From Aquarana catesbeiana (Eukaryota; Chordata; Amphibia; Anura; Ranidae): a stretch of DNA of 64,000 nt. Positions 40,201 to 53,600 of the stretch are shown piece after piece; within the stretch, counting starts at the first letter, position 1, and each line of letters opens with the position of its first letter. The stretch is taken from contig NC_133334.1 of assembly GCF_042186555.1 (NCBI RefSeq), forward strand, positions 206,842,442-206,906,441. The letters run 5' to 3'. The notes beneath the pieces are model-generated. The model did not search any database and was not told the DNA's origin. It worked only from the letters and a program-made list of their open reading frames with translations. The position numbers and the translations under genes are program-made.

Positions 40201-43200
40201 CTGGCTCCCACATTCTCCTCTTTTCCCCCACATGCTCGTCTATTCCCCCCATTCTCCTCTGTTCCCCACATGCTTCTCTGTCCATCCATCCTCCATTCTC
40301 TTCTGTTCCCCCACACACATGCTCCTCTATTCCCCCCATTCTTCTCTGTCCCCGCCATTCTCCTCTTTTCTCCCACATGCTTCTCTGTCCCCCCTACTCT
40401 CATTATGTTCCCCCACATGCTCCTCTGCCCCCCATTCTCCTTTGTTCCCCCACATGTTCCATTGCCCCTCTCCCCAATTCTCCTCTGTTCCCCCACATGC
40501 TCCTCTGCACCCCCATTCTCCTCTGTTCCCCACATGCTCCTCTGTTGCCCCCCCTATTCTCCTCTGTCCCCCACATGCTCCTCTATACCCCAATTCTCCT
40601 CTGTTCCCCCCATTCTCAGCTGTTCCCCTATGCTCATCTGGTCCCCCACATGCTCCTCTTGCCCCCACATGCTCCTCTGTCCCCCCCATTCTCTTCTATT
40701 CCCCCACATGCTCCTCTATTCCTCCAATCTCCTCTGTTCCCCACATGCTCCTCTGTCCATCCATCCCCCATTCTCCTCTGTTCCCCCACATGCTCCTCTG
40801 CCCCCCCATTCTCCTCTGTTCCCCCACATGCTCCTCTGTCCTACTCCCCTATTCTCCTCTGTTCCCCCACTTGCTCCTATTTTCCCCCTGTTCTCCTCCA
40901 TTCCCCCCTATTATCCTCTGTTCCCCCACATGCTCCTCTATTCCACCCCATGCTCCTCTGTTCCACCCCCATTTTCCTCTGTCCCCTACATGCTTCACTG
41001 TAACCCCATTCTCCTCTGTTCCACTACATGCTCCTCTACCCCCCCATTCTCCTCTGTTTCCCCACATGCTCCTATGTCTCCCACTATTTTCCTCTGTTCC
41101 ACCATTCTACTCTGCCCCCCCCCCCATTATTTCTGTTCCCTCACATGCTTCCCTGTTCATCCCCCATTCTCATCTTGTTTCCCCACATGCCCGTCTGCCC
41201 CCCATTCTCCTTTGTTCCCCAACATGTTCCATTGCCCCCTCTCCCATTCTCCTCTGTTCCCCCACATGCTCCTCTGCCCCCCTCATTCTCCTCTGTTCCC
41301 CCACATGCTCCTCTGTTGCCCCCCTATTCTCCTCTGTCCCCCCCCACATGCTCCTCTGTTCTCCCCCCATTCTCCTCTTTTTTTCCACATGCTCCTCTGT
41401 CACCCCCCTGTTCTCCCCTGTTCTCCTACATGCTTCTCTGTTCCCCCCATTCTCCTCTGTTCCCCCCATTCTCCTCTGTTCCCCCCATGCTTCTCTGCCC
41501 CCCCCCATTCTGCTCTGTTCTCCCACATGCTCCTCTGTTCCCCCCATGCTCATCTGGTCCCCCACATTCTCCTCTTGTCCCCCACATGCTCCTCTGGTCC
41601 TCACATGTTCCTCTCTTCCCCCCATTGTCTTTTGTTTTCCAGTCTCCTCTGCTCCCCCACATGCTCCTCTATTCCCCCATTCTTCTCTGTTCCCCCCCAT
41701 TCTCCTCTGTTCCCCCCCATTCTCCTCTGTTCCCCCCCATTCTCCTCTGTTTCCCCACATGCTCCTCTGCATCCCGTTCTCCTCTGCCCCCATTCTCCTC
41801 TGGCTCCCATATTCTCCTCTGTTCCCCCACATGCTCCTCTATTCCCCCCATTCTCCTCTTTTCCCCACATGCTCCTCTGTCCATCCATCCCCCATTCTCA
41901 TCTGTTTCCCCACATGCTCCTCTATTCCCCCCATTCTTCTCTGTCCCCCCATTCTCCTCTGTTCCCCCGACATGCTTCTCTGTCCCCCCATTCTCATTGT
42001 TCCCCGACATGCTCCTCTGCCCCCTATTCTCCTTTGTTCCCTCACATGTTCCATTGCCCCTCTCCCCCATTCTCCTCTGTTCCCCCACATGCTCCTCTGC
42101 CCCCCCATTCTCCTCTGTTCCCCCACATGCTCCTCTGTTGCCCCCCCATTCTCCTCTGTCCCACCACATGCTCTTCTATACCCGCATTCTCCTCTGTTCC
42201 CCCCATTCTCAGCTGTCCCCCCCATGCTCATCTGGTCCCCCACATGCTCCTCTGCCCCCCACATGCTCCTCTGTTCCCCCACATGCTGCTCTATTCCCCC
42301 CAATCTCCTCTGTTCCCCACATGCTCCTCTGTCCATCCATCCCCCATTCTCCTCTGTTCACCCACATGCTCCTCTGCCCCCCATTCTCCTCTGTTCCCCC
42401 ACATGCTCCTCTGTCCCACTCCCCTATTCTCCTCTGTTCCCCCACATGCTCCTATGTTCCCCCCTATTATCCTCTGTTCCCCCACATGCTCCTCTATTCC
42501 ACCCCTATGCTGCTCTGTTCCACCCCTATTCTCCTCTGTCCCCCACATGCTCCTCTGTAGCCCCATTCTCCTCTGTTCCACCACATGCTCCTCTGCCCCC
42601 CATTCTCCTCTGTTTCCCCCATTCTCCGCAGTTCCCTCATGCTCATCTGGTCCCCCACATGCTCCTCTAGTCCCCCACATGCTCCTCTGCCCCCCCATTC
42701 TCCTCTGTTCCCCCACATGCTCCTCTATTCCCCCCATTCTCCTCTGTTCCCCACATGCTCCTCTGTCTATCCATCCCCCATTCTGCTTTGTTCTCCCACA
42801 TGCTCCTCTATTCCCCCCATTCTTCTCTGTCTCCCCCATTCTCCTCTGTCCCCCCATTCTCCTCTTTTTCCCCACATGCTTCTCAGCCCACTATTCTATT
42901 TAAGTTCCCCCACATGCTCCTGTGGCCTCCTCCCCCATTCTCCGCTGTTCCCCCCATCCTCCTCTGCCCCCCCTATTTTCCTCTGTTCCCCCACATGCTC
43001 TTCTATTCCCCCCATGCCCCTTTGTTCCACCACCATTCTCCTCTGTCCCCCCCCCATTCTTCTCTGTTCCGCCACAGGTTCTTCTGCCCCCCCATTCTCC
43101 TCTGTTCCCCGCATTCTCCTCTGTCCCCCTCATTATTTCTGTTTCCCCACATGCTTCCCTGTTCATCCCCCATTCAGGTGTGTTCCACCCCCATTCTCCT

Positions 43201-43950
43201 CTGTCCCCCACATGCACCTTTGTTCCCCCCTCCCCTAATTCTCCTCTGTTCCCCCCATTCTCCTCTGCCCACCCCCAAATTCTCCTCTGTTCCCACATTC
43301 TCCTCTTTCCCCCACATGCTCCTCTGCTCCCCATTCCCCATTCTTCTCTGCTCCCCCACACACTCCTCCGTCCCTCCATTCTGCTCTGCCACCCCACCCC
43401 CCCATTTTCCTCTGTTTCCCTACATGCTCCTCTGTCCCCCCGTTCTCCTCTGGTCCCCCCATTCTCCTCTGACCCCTATTCTCCTCTACCCTCCCATTCT
43501 CATCTGTTCCCCCACATGCTCCTTTATTCCCCCCATTCTCCTCTGTTCCCCCATGCTTCTTTGTCCCCCCCATTCTCCTCTGTTCCTCCATGCTCCTCTG
43601 CCCCCCCATTCTGCTCTGTTCTCCCACATGCTCATCTATTCCCCCATTCTCCTCTGTTCCCCCTATGCTCATCTGGTCCCCCACATGCTCCTATGTCCCC
43701 CCATTCTCCTCTTTTCCCCATTCTCCTCTGTTCCCCCAGATTATCCTCTGCTCCCCCATTCTCCTCTTTTCCCCCACATGCTCCTCTATTCCCCCACATG
43801 CTCCTCTATTCCCCCACATGCTCCTCTGTCCCCCCCCTTTTCTCCTCTGTTCACCCCATGCTCCTCTGTTCCCCCATGCTCCTCTGTTCCCCCATGCTCC
43901 TATGTCCCCCCATGCTCTTCTGTCCCCCCATGCTCCTCTTCCCCTACATG
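34300..43950 (+). repeat. Higher-order repeat block, copy 1 (~9.6 kb)
   Basis: Rare variant landmarks recur in the same order in copy 2: CATGTGCC 34324/44008, TCCATGCATCCCCCA 36084/45750, ATGATCCATTG 38690/48301, CTGCACTG 39931/49553, GCCACAGGTT 43071/52615. Boundaries are approximate. Confidence 0.85.
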
Positions 43951-46900
43951 CTTCTTTGTTCCTCCCCCATTCTCCTCTGTTCCCCCACATGCTTCTCTGT
44001 TCCCCCCATGTGCCTCTGTCCCCCCCATTCTCCTTTGTTCCCCCACATGCTCCGCTGTCCCCCCCACATTCTCCTCTGTTCCCCCACATGCTCCCCTGTT
44101 CCCCCCATTCTCCTCCATTCCCCACATGCTCCTCTGTCCCCCCACATTCTCCTCTGTTCCTGCCCATTCTCCTCTGTTCCCCCACATGCTCCTCTGTTCA
44201 CCCCATTCTCCTCTGTTCCCCCATTCTACTCTATCCCCCATGCTCCTCTGTCCCCCCCATGCTCCTCTGCCCCCCCATTCTCCTCTGTTCCCCCCATTCT
44301 CCTCTGTTCCCCCCATGCTCCTCTGCCCACCCATGTTCCCCTGTTCCCCCCATGCTCCTCTGTTCCCCCCATTCTACTCTGTTCCCCCATATGCTCCTCT
44401 ATTCCACTCATTCTCCTTTGTTCCCCCCATTCACCTCTGTCCCCCCACATGCTCCTCTGTTCCCCCACTTGCTCCTCTGTTCCACTACATGCTCCTCTGT
44501 TCCCCCACATACTCCTCTGTCCCCCCATGCTCCTCTGTCCCCCCCCTCCACATTCTCCTCTGTTCCCCCCATGCTCCTCTGTCCCCCCCCCTATTCTCCT
44601 CTGTTTCATGCTCCTCTGTTCCCCCCACATTCTCTGTTCCCCCACATGCTCCCCTGTTCCCCCCCATTCTCCTCTGTTCCCCGCCATCCTCCTCTGCCCC
44701 CCCATTCTCCTTTTATTCCCCACACGCTCTTCTATTCCCTCATTCTCCTCTGCCCCTCCATTCTCCTCTGTCCCCCCACATGCTCCTCTATTCCCCCCAT
44801 TCTCCTCTGTTCCCCCACATGCTCCTCTGCCCCCCTCATTCTCCTCTCTTCCCCCACATGCTCCTCTGTTGCCCCCCCATTCTCCTCTGTTCCCCCACAT
44901 GCTCCTCTGTCGCCCCCCCATTCTCCTCTGCTCCCCCACATGCTCCTCTGTCCCCCCGTTCTCCTCTGTTCTCCCACATGCTTCTCTGTTTCCCCCCATT
45001 CTCCTCTGTTCCCTCCAATGCTTCTCTGTTCCCCCCATTCTGCTCTGTTCTCCCACATGCTCCTCTATCCCCCCATTCTTCTCTAATCCCCCCATTACCC
45101 TCTGTTCCTCCATTATCCTCTGTTCCCCCATGCTCATCTGGTCCCCCACATGCTCCTCTGGTCCCACACATGCTCCTCTCTTCCCCCCATTCTCCTCTGT
45201 TCCCCCACATGCTCCTCTATTCCCCCATTCTCCTCTGTTCCCCCCTATTCTCCTCTGTTCCCCCACATGCTATTCTCCCCCCATTCTCCTCTGCCCCCCT
45301 CCATTCTCCTCTGGTTCCCCCATTCTCCTCTGTTCACCCTATTCTCCCCTGTTGCCCCACATGCTCCTCTATTCCCCCATTCTCCTCTATTCCCCCCATT
45401 CTCCTCTGTTCCCCCACATGCTCCTTTGCCCCCCCTAATTTTCCTCTATTCCCCCACTTGCTTCTCTGTCCCGACCATTCTCCTCTGTTCCCCATTCTCT
45501 ATCCCCCCCCATTCTCCTCTGTCCTCCCACCTGCTCCTCTGCCCCCCCCCATTCTCCTCTGTTCCCACAAATGCTCCTCTATACCCCCATTCTCCTTTGC
45601 CCCCCCATTCTCAGCTGTTCCCCCATGCTCATCTGCCCCCCCATTCTCCTAGGTTTCCCCACATGCTCCTCTGCCCCCCCATTCTCCTCTGTTCCCCCAC
45701 ATGCTCATCTATTCCCCCCATTCTCCTCTGTTCCCCACATGCTCCTCTGTCCATGCATCCCCCATTCTCCTCTGTTCCCCCACATGCTCCTCTATTCCCC
45801 CATTCTTCTCTGTCCTCCCCATTCTCCTCTATTCCCCCACATGCTTCTCTGTCCCCCCTATTCTCATTATGTTCCCCCACATGCTCCTCTGCCCCAACAT
45901 GTTTCATTGCCCCCCTCCCCCATTCTTCTCTGTTCCCCCACATTCTCCTCTGCTCCCCCATGCTCCTCTGTTCCCCCACATTCTCCTCTGTCCCCCTCCC
46001 CCATTCTCCTCTGTTCCACCACATGCTCCTCTGTTGCCCCCCCCCTCATGCTCCTCTGTTGCCCCCCCATTCTCCTCTGTCCCCCCACATGCTCCTCTAT
46101 TTCCCCCATTCTCCTCTGTTCCCCCCATTCTCCTCTATTCCCCCACATGCTCCTCTGCCCCCCTTATTCTCCTCTGTTCCCCCACATGCTCCTCATTTGC
46201 CCCACATTCTCTTCTGTTCCCCCACATGCTCCTCTGCCCCTCCTTATTCTCCTCTGTTCTCCCACATGCTTCTCTGTTCCCCCATTCTGCTCTGTTCTCC
46301 CACATGCTCCTCTATCCCCCATTCTGCTCTGTTCCCCCCATGCTCATCTGGTCCCCCACATGCTCCTCTTGTCCCCCACATGCTCATCTGGTCCCCCACA
46401 TGCTCATCTCTTCCCCCCATTCTCCTCTGTTCCCCCCATGCTCCTCTGTCCCCCCCCCCATTCTCCTCTGCTCCCACACATTCTCCTCTATTCCCCCATT
46501 CTCCTCTGTTCCCCCACATGCTCCTCTGCCCCCTATTCTCCTCTGGCTCCCCCATTCTCCTCTGTTCACCCACATGCTCCTCTATTCCCCCCATTCTCCT
46601 CTGTTCCCCCCCCCCATTCTCCTCTGTTCCCCCAAGTGCTCCTCTTCCCCCCCATTCTCCTCTGTTCCCCTACATGCTCCTCTATACCCCCGTTCTCCTC
46701 TGTTCCCCCCATTCTCAGCTGTTCCCCCATGCTCATCTGGTCCCCCACATGCTCCTCTGGTCCCCCACATGCACCTCTGCCCCCCCAATTCTCCTCTGTT
46801 CCCCCACACGCTCCTCTATTCCCCCCATTCCCTTCTGTTCCCCACATGCTCCCCTGTCCATCCATCCCCTATTCTCCTCTGTTCCCCCACATGCTCCTAT

Positions 46901-49900
46901 GTTCCCCTCCCCTATTCTCCTCTGTTCCCCCACATGCTCCTATGTTCCCCCCGTTCTCCTCCGTTCCCCCCCTATTCTCCTCTGTTCCCCCACATGCTTG
47001 TCTGCCCCCCATTCTCCTCTGTTCCCCCACATGCTCCTCTGTCCCCCTCCCCTATTCTCCTCTGTTCCCCCACATGCTCTTATGTTCCCCCCGTTCTCCT
47101 CCCTTCCCCCCTATTATCCCCTGTTCTCCCACATGCTCCTATGTTCCCCCCCATGCTCCTCTGTTCCATCCCCATTCTCCTCTGTCCCCCACATGCTCCT
47201 TTGTCCCCCCAAATGCTCCTCTATTCCCCCATTCTCCTCTGTTCCCCACATGCTCCTCTGTCCATCCATCCCCCATTCTTCTCTGTCCCCCCATTCTCCT
47301 CTGTTCCCCCACATGCTCCTCTGCCCCCTCCCCCATTCTCCTCTGTTCCCCCACATGCTCCTCTGCCCCCCCATTCTCCTCTGTTCCCCCACATGCTCCT
47401 CTGTCCCCCTCCTCTATTCTCCTCTGTTCCCCTACATGCTCCTATGTTCCCCCCGTTCTCCTCCATTCCCCCCTATTATCCTCTGTTCCCCCACATGCTC
47501 CTCTGTTCCACCCCAATCTCCTCTGTCCCCCACATACTCCTCTGTCCCCCAATTCTCCTCTGTTCCGCCACATGCTCCTCTGCCCCCATTCTCATCTGTT
47601 CCCCCACGTTCTCCTATGTCTCCTCCTATTCTCCTCTGTTCCCCCATTCTCTTCTGTCCCACCCCCATTATTTCTGTTCCCCCACATGCTTCCCTGTTCA
47701 TTCCCCATTCAAGTGTGTTCCACCCCCATTCTCCTCTGTCCCCCACATGCAACTCTGTTCCCCCCTCCCCTAATTCTCCTCTGTTCCCCCACTTGCTTCT
47801 CTGTTCCCCCATTCTCCTCTGTTCCCCTATTCTCCTCTGTTCTGCCACATGCTGCTCTGTTCCCCCCTATTCTCCTCTGTTCCCCCACATGCTCCTCTGC
47901 CCCCCACATGCTCCTCTGCCCCCCCATTCTCCTCTGTTCCCCCACATGCTCCTCTATACCCCCATTCTCCTCTGTTCCCCCCATTCTCAGTTGTTCCCCC
48001 ATGCTCATGTGGTCTCCTACATGCTCCTATGGTCCCCCACATGCTCCTCTGCCCCCCCCCAATTCTCCTCTGTTCCCCCACATGCTCCTCTATTCCCCCA
48101 TTCTCCTCTGTTCCCCACATGCTCCTCTGTCCATCCATCCCCCATTCTCCTCTGTTCCCCCACATGCTCCTCTATTCCCCCCATTCTTCTCTGCCCCCCC
48201 CCCATTCTCCTCTGTTCCTCCACATGCTTTTCTCTCCCCCCTATTCTCATTATGTTCCCCCACATGCTCCCCTGCCCCCCATTCTCCTTTTTTACTCCAC
48301 ATGATCCATTGAACTCTCCCCCATTCTCCTCTGTTCCCCCACATGCTCCTCTGTTGCCCCCCCCCCATTCTCCTCTGTCCTCCCACATGCTCCTCTATTT
48401 CCCCATATGCTTCTCTGTCCCCCCTATTCTCATTATGTTCCCCCACATGCCCGTCTGCCCCCCCCATTCTCCTTTGTTCCCCCACATCTTCCATTGCCCC
48501 CTCCCTCATTCTCCCCTGTTCCCCCACATGCTCCTCTGCCCCCCCCCCTCATTCTCCTCTGTTCCCCCACATGCTCCTCTGTTCTCCCCCCATTCTCCTC
48601 TTTTTTTCCACATGCTCCTCTGTCGCCGCCCCTGTTCTCCCACATGCTTCTCTGTTCCCCCCATTCTGCTCTGTTCTCCCACATGCTCCTCTATCCCCCC
48701 ATTCTCCTCTGTTCCTCTATGCTCATCTGGTTCCCCACATTCTCCTCTTGTCCCCCACATGCTCCTCTGGTCCCCCACATGCTCCTCTCCTCCCCCCATT
48801 GTCCTTTGTTCCCCCATTCTCCTCTACTCCCCCACATGCTCCTCTATTCACCCATTCTCCTCTGTTCCCCTCCATTCTCCTCTGTTTCCCCACATGCTCC
48901 TCTTTTCCCTCCATTCTTCTCTGTCCCCCCCATTCTCCTCTGTTCCCCCACATGCTTTTCTCTCCCCCTATTCTCATTATGTTCCCCCACATGCTCCTCT
49001 GCCCCCCATTCTCCTTTGTTCCCCCACATGTTCCATTGAACCCTCCCCCATTCTCCTCTGTTCCCCCACATGCTCCTCTGCCCCCCATTCTCCTCTGTTT
49101 CCCCACATGCTCCTCTGTAGCCCCCCCATTCTCCTCTGTCCTCCTACATGCTCCTCTATTCCCCCACATGCTTCTCTGTCCCCCCTATTCTCATTATGAT
49201 CCCCCACATGCACGTCTGCCCCCCCATTCTCCTTTGTTCCCCCACATCTTCCATTGCCCCCTCCCTCATTCTCCCCTGTTCATCCACATGCTCCTCTGCC
49301 CCCCCTCATTCTCCTCTGTTCCCCACATGCTCCACTGCCCCCTCATTCTCCTCTGTTTCCCCACATGCTCCTCTGTTGCCCCCCTATTCTCCTCTGTCCC
49401 CCCCCACATGCTCCTCTGTTCTCCCCCCCATTCTCCTCTTTTTTTCCACATGCTCCTCTGTCGCCGCCCCTGTTCTCCCCTGTTCTCCCACATGCTTCTC
49501 TGTTCCCCCCATTCTCCTCTGTTCCCCCCATGCTTCTCTGTTCCCTTCCATTCTGCACTGTTCTCCCACATGCTCCTCTATCCCCCCATTCTCCTCTGTT
49601 TCCCCATGCTCATCTGGTTCCCCACATTCTCCTCTTGTCCCCCACATGCTCCTCTGGTCCCCCACATGCTCCTCTCCTCCCCCCATTGTCCTTTGTTCCC
49701 CCATTCTCCTCTGCTACCCCACATGCTCCTCTATTCACCCATTCTCCTCTGTTCCCCTCCATTCTCCTCTATTTCCCCACATGCTCCTCTGCATCCCATT
49801 CTCCTCTGCCCCCTATTCTCCTCTGGCTCCCACATTCTCCTCTTTTCCCCCACATGCTCGTCTATTCCCCCCATTCTCCTCTGTTCCCCACATGCTTCTC

Positions 49901-52900
49901 TGTCCATCCATCCTCCATTCTCTTCTGTTCCCCCACACACATGCTCCTCTATTCCCCCCATTCTTCTCTGTCCCCGCCATTCTCCTCTTTTCTCCCACAT
50001 GCTTCTCTGTCCCCCCTACTCTCATTATGTTCCCCCACATGCTCCTCTGCCCCCCATTCTCCTTTGTTCCCCCACATGTTCCATTGCCCCTCTCCCCAAT
50101 TCTCCTCTGTTCCCCCACATGCTCCTCTGCACCCCCATTCTCCTCTGTCCCCCACATGCTCCTCTATACCCCAATTCTCCTCTGTTCCCCCCATTCTCAG
50201 CTGTTTCCCTATGCTCATCTGGTCCCCCACATGCTCCTCTTGCCCCCACATGCTCCTCTGTCCCCCCCCCATTCTCCTCTATTCCCCCACATGCTCCTCT
50301 ATTCCTCCAATCTCCTCTGTTCCCCACATGCTCCTCTGTCCATCCATCCCCCATTCTCCTCTGTTCCCCCACATGCTCCTCTGCCCCCCCCATTCTCCTC
50401 TGTTCCCCCACATGCTCCTCTGTCCCACTCCCCTATTCTCCTCTGTTCCCCCACTTGCTCCTATTTTCCCCCTGTTCTCCTCCATTCCCCCCTATTATCC
50501 TCTGTACCCCCACATGCTCCTCTATTCCACCCCATGCTCCTCTGTTCCACCCCCATTTTCCTCTGTCCCCTACATGCTTCACTGTACCCCCATTCTCCTC
50601 TGTTCCACTACATGCTCCTCTACCCCCCCATTCTCCTCTGTTTCCCCACATGCTCCTATGTCTCCCACTATTTTCCTCTGTTCCACCATTCTACTCTGCC
50701 CCCCCCCCCATTATTTCTGTTCCCTCACATGCTTCCCTGTTCATCCCCCATTCTCATCTTGTTTCCCCACATGCCCGTCTGCCCCCCATTCTCCTTTGTT
50801 CCCCCACATGTTCCATTGCCCCCTCTCCCATTCTCCTCTGTTCCCCCACATGCTCCTCTGCCCCCCTCATTCTCCTCTGTTCCCCCACATGCTCCTCTGT
50901 TGCCCCCCTATTCTCCTCTGTTCTCCCCCCATTCTCCTCTTTTTTTCCACATGCTCCTCTGTCACCCCCCTGTTCTCCCCTGTTCCCCCCATTCTCCTCT
51001 GTTCCCCCCATTCTCCTCTGTTCCCCCCATTCTCCTCTGTTCCCCCCATTCTCCTCTGTTCCCCCCATGCTTCTCTGCCCCCCCCCCATTCTGCTCTGTT
51101 CTCCCACATGCTCCTCTGTTCCCCCACATTCTCCTCTTGTCCCCCACATGCTCCTCTGGTCCTCACATGTTCCTCTCTTCCCCCCATTGTCTTTTGTTTT
51201 CCAGTCTCCTCTGCTCCCCCACATGCTCCTCTATTCCCCCATTCTTCTCTGTTCCCCCCCATTCTCCTCTGTCCCCCCCCATTCTCCTCTGTTTCCCACA
51301 TGCTCCTCTGCATCCCGTTCTCCTCTGCCCCCATTCTCCTCTGGCTCCCATATTCTCCTCTGTTTCCCCACATGCTCCTCTATTCCCCCCATTCTCCTCT
51401 TTTCCCCACATGCTCCTATGTCCATCCATCCCCCATTCTCCTCTGTTTCCCCACATGCTCCTCTATTCCCCCCATTCTTCTCTGTCCCCCCATTCTCCTC
51501 TGTTCCCCGACATGCTTCTCTGTCCCCCCTATTCTCATTGTTCCCCGACATGCTCCTCTGCCCCCTATTCTCCTTTGTTCCCTCACATGTTCCATTGCCC
51601 CTCTCCCCCATTCTCCTCTGTTCCCCCACATGCTCCTCTGCCCCCCCATTCTCCTCTGTTCCCCCACATGCTCCTCTGTTGCCCCCCCCCATTCTCCTCT
51701 GTCCCACCACATGCTCTACTATACCCGCATTCTCCTCTGTTCCCCCCATTCTCAGCTGTCCCCCCCCATGCTCATCTGGTCCCCCACATGCTCCTCTGCC
51801 CCCCACATGCTCCTCTGTTCCCCCTTATGCTGCTCTATTCCCCCCAATCTCCTCTGTTCCCCACATGCTCCTCTGTCCATCCATCCCCCATTCTCCTCTG
51901 TTCACCCACATGCTCCTCTGCCCCCCATTCTCCTCTGTTCCCCCACATGCTCCTCTGTCCCACTCCCCTATTCTCCTCTGTTCCCCCACATGCTCCTATG
52001 TTCCCCCCTATTATCCTCTGTTCCCCCACATGCTCCTCTATTCCACCCCTATGCTGCTCTGTTCCACCCCTATTCTCCTCTGTCCCCCACATGCTCCTCT
52101 GTAGCCCCATTCTCCTCTGTTCCACCACATGCTCCTCTGCCCCCCATTCTCCTCTGTTCCCCCCATTCTCCGCAGTTGCCTCATGCTCATCTGGTCCCCC
52201 ACATGCTCCTCTAGTCCCCCACATGCTCCTCTGCCCCCCCATTCTCCTCTGTTCCCCCACATGCTCCTCTATTCCCCCCATTCTCCTCTGTTCCCCACAT
52301 GCTCCTCTGTCTATCCATCCCCCATTCTGCTTTGTTCTCCCACATGCTCCTCTATTCCCCCCATTCTTCTCTGTCTCCCCCATTCTCCTCTGTCCCCCCA
52401 TTCTCCTCTTTTTCCCCACATGCTTCTCAGCCCACTATTCTATTTAAGTTCCCCCACATGCTCCTCTGGCCCCCTCCCCCATTCTCCGCTGTTCCCCCCA
52501 TCCTCCTCTGCCCCCCCCTATTTTCCTCTGTTCCCCCACATGCTCTTCTATTCCCCCCATGCTCCTTTATTCCACCACCATTCTCCTCTGTCCCCCCCCA
52601 TTCTTCTCTGTTCCGCCACAGGTTCTTCTGCCCCCCCATTCTCCTCTGTTCCCCCCATTCTCCTCTGTCCCCCTCATTATTTCTGTTTCCCCACATGCTT
52701 CCCTGTTCATCCCCCATTCAGGTGTGTTCCACCCCCATTCTCCTCTGTCCCCCACATGCACCTTTGTTCCCCCCTCCCCTAATTCTCCTCTGTTCCCCCC
52801 ATTCTCCTCTGCCCACCCCCAAATTCTCCTCTGTTCCCACATTCTCCTCTTTCCCCCCACATGCTCCTCTGCCCCCCATTCCCCATTCTTCTCTGCTCCC

Positions 52901-53600
52901 CCACATGCTCCTCTGTCCCTCCATTCTGCTCTGCCACCCCACCCCCCCATTTTCCTCTGTTTCCCCACATGCTCCTCTGTCCCCCCGTTCTCCTCTGGTC
53001 CCCCCATTCTCCTCTGACCGCTATTCTCCTCTACCCTCCCATTCTCATCTGTTCCCCCACATGCTCCTTTATTCACCCCATTCTCCTCTGTTCCCCCACA
53101 TGTTCCTCTGTTCCCCCCATTCTCCTCTGTTCCCCCATGCTTCTTTGTCCCCCCCATTCTCCTCTGTTCCTCCATGCTCCTCTGCCCCCCCATTCTGCTC
53201 TGTTCTCCCACATGCTCATCTGTTCCCCCATTCTCCTCTGTTCCCCCTATGCTCATCTGGTCCCCCACATGCTCCTATGTCCCCCCATTCTCCTCTTTTC
53301 CCCATTCTCCTCTGTTCCCCCAGATTATCCTCTGCTCCCCCATTCTCCTCTATTCCCCCACATGCTCCTCTATTCCCCCACATGCTCCTCTATTCCCCCA
53401 CATGCTCCTCTGTCCCCCCCATTCTCCTCTGATCCCCCACATGCTCCCCTATTCCCCACATGCTCCTCTGTCCCCCCCCCCTTTTCTCCTCTGTTCACCC
53501 CATGCTCCTCTGTTCCCCCATGCTCCTATGTCCCCCCATGCTCTTCTGTCCCCCCATGCTCCTCTTCCCCAACATGCTTCTTTGTTCCTCCCCCATTCTC
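43950..53600 (+). repeat. Higher-order repeat block, copy 2 (~9.6 kb)
   Basis: Direct tandem duplicate of 34300-43950. The offset falls from 9,684 to 9,544 bp along its length, so small unit losses and gains followed the duplication. The left junction region (43810-43950) and the right end near 53,570 share the CTTCTTTGTTCCTCCCCCATT landmark. Confidence 0.85.
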
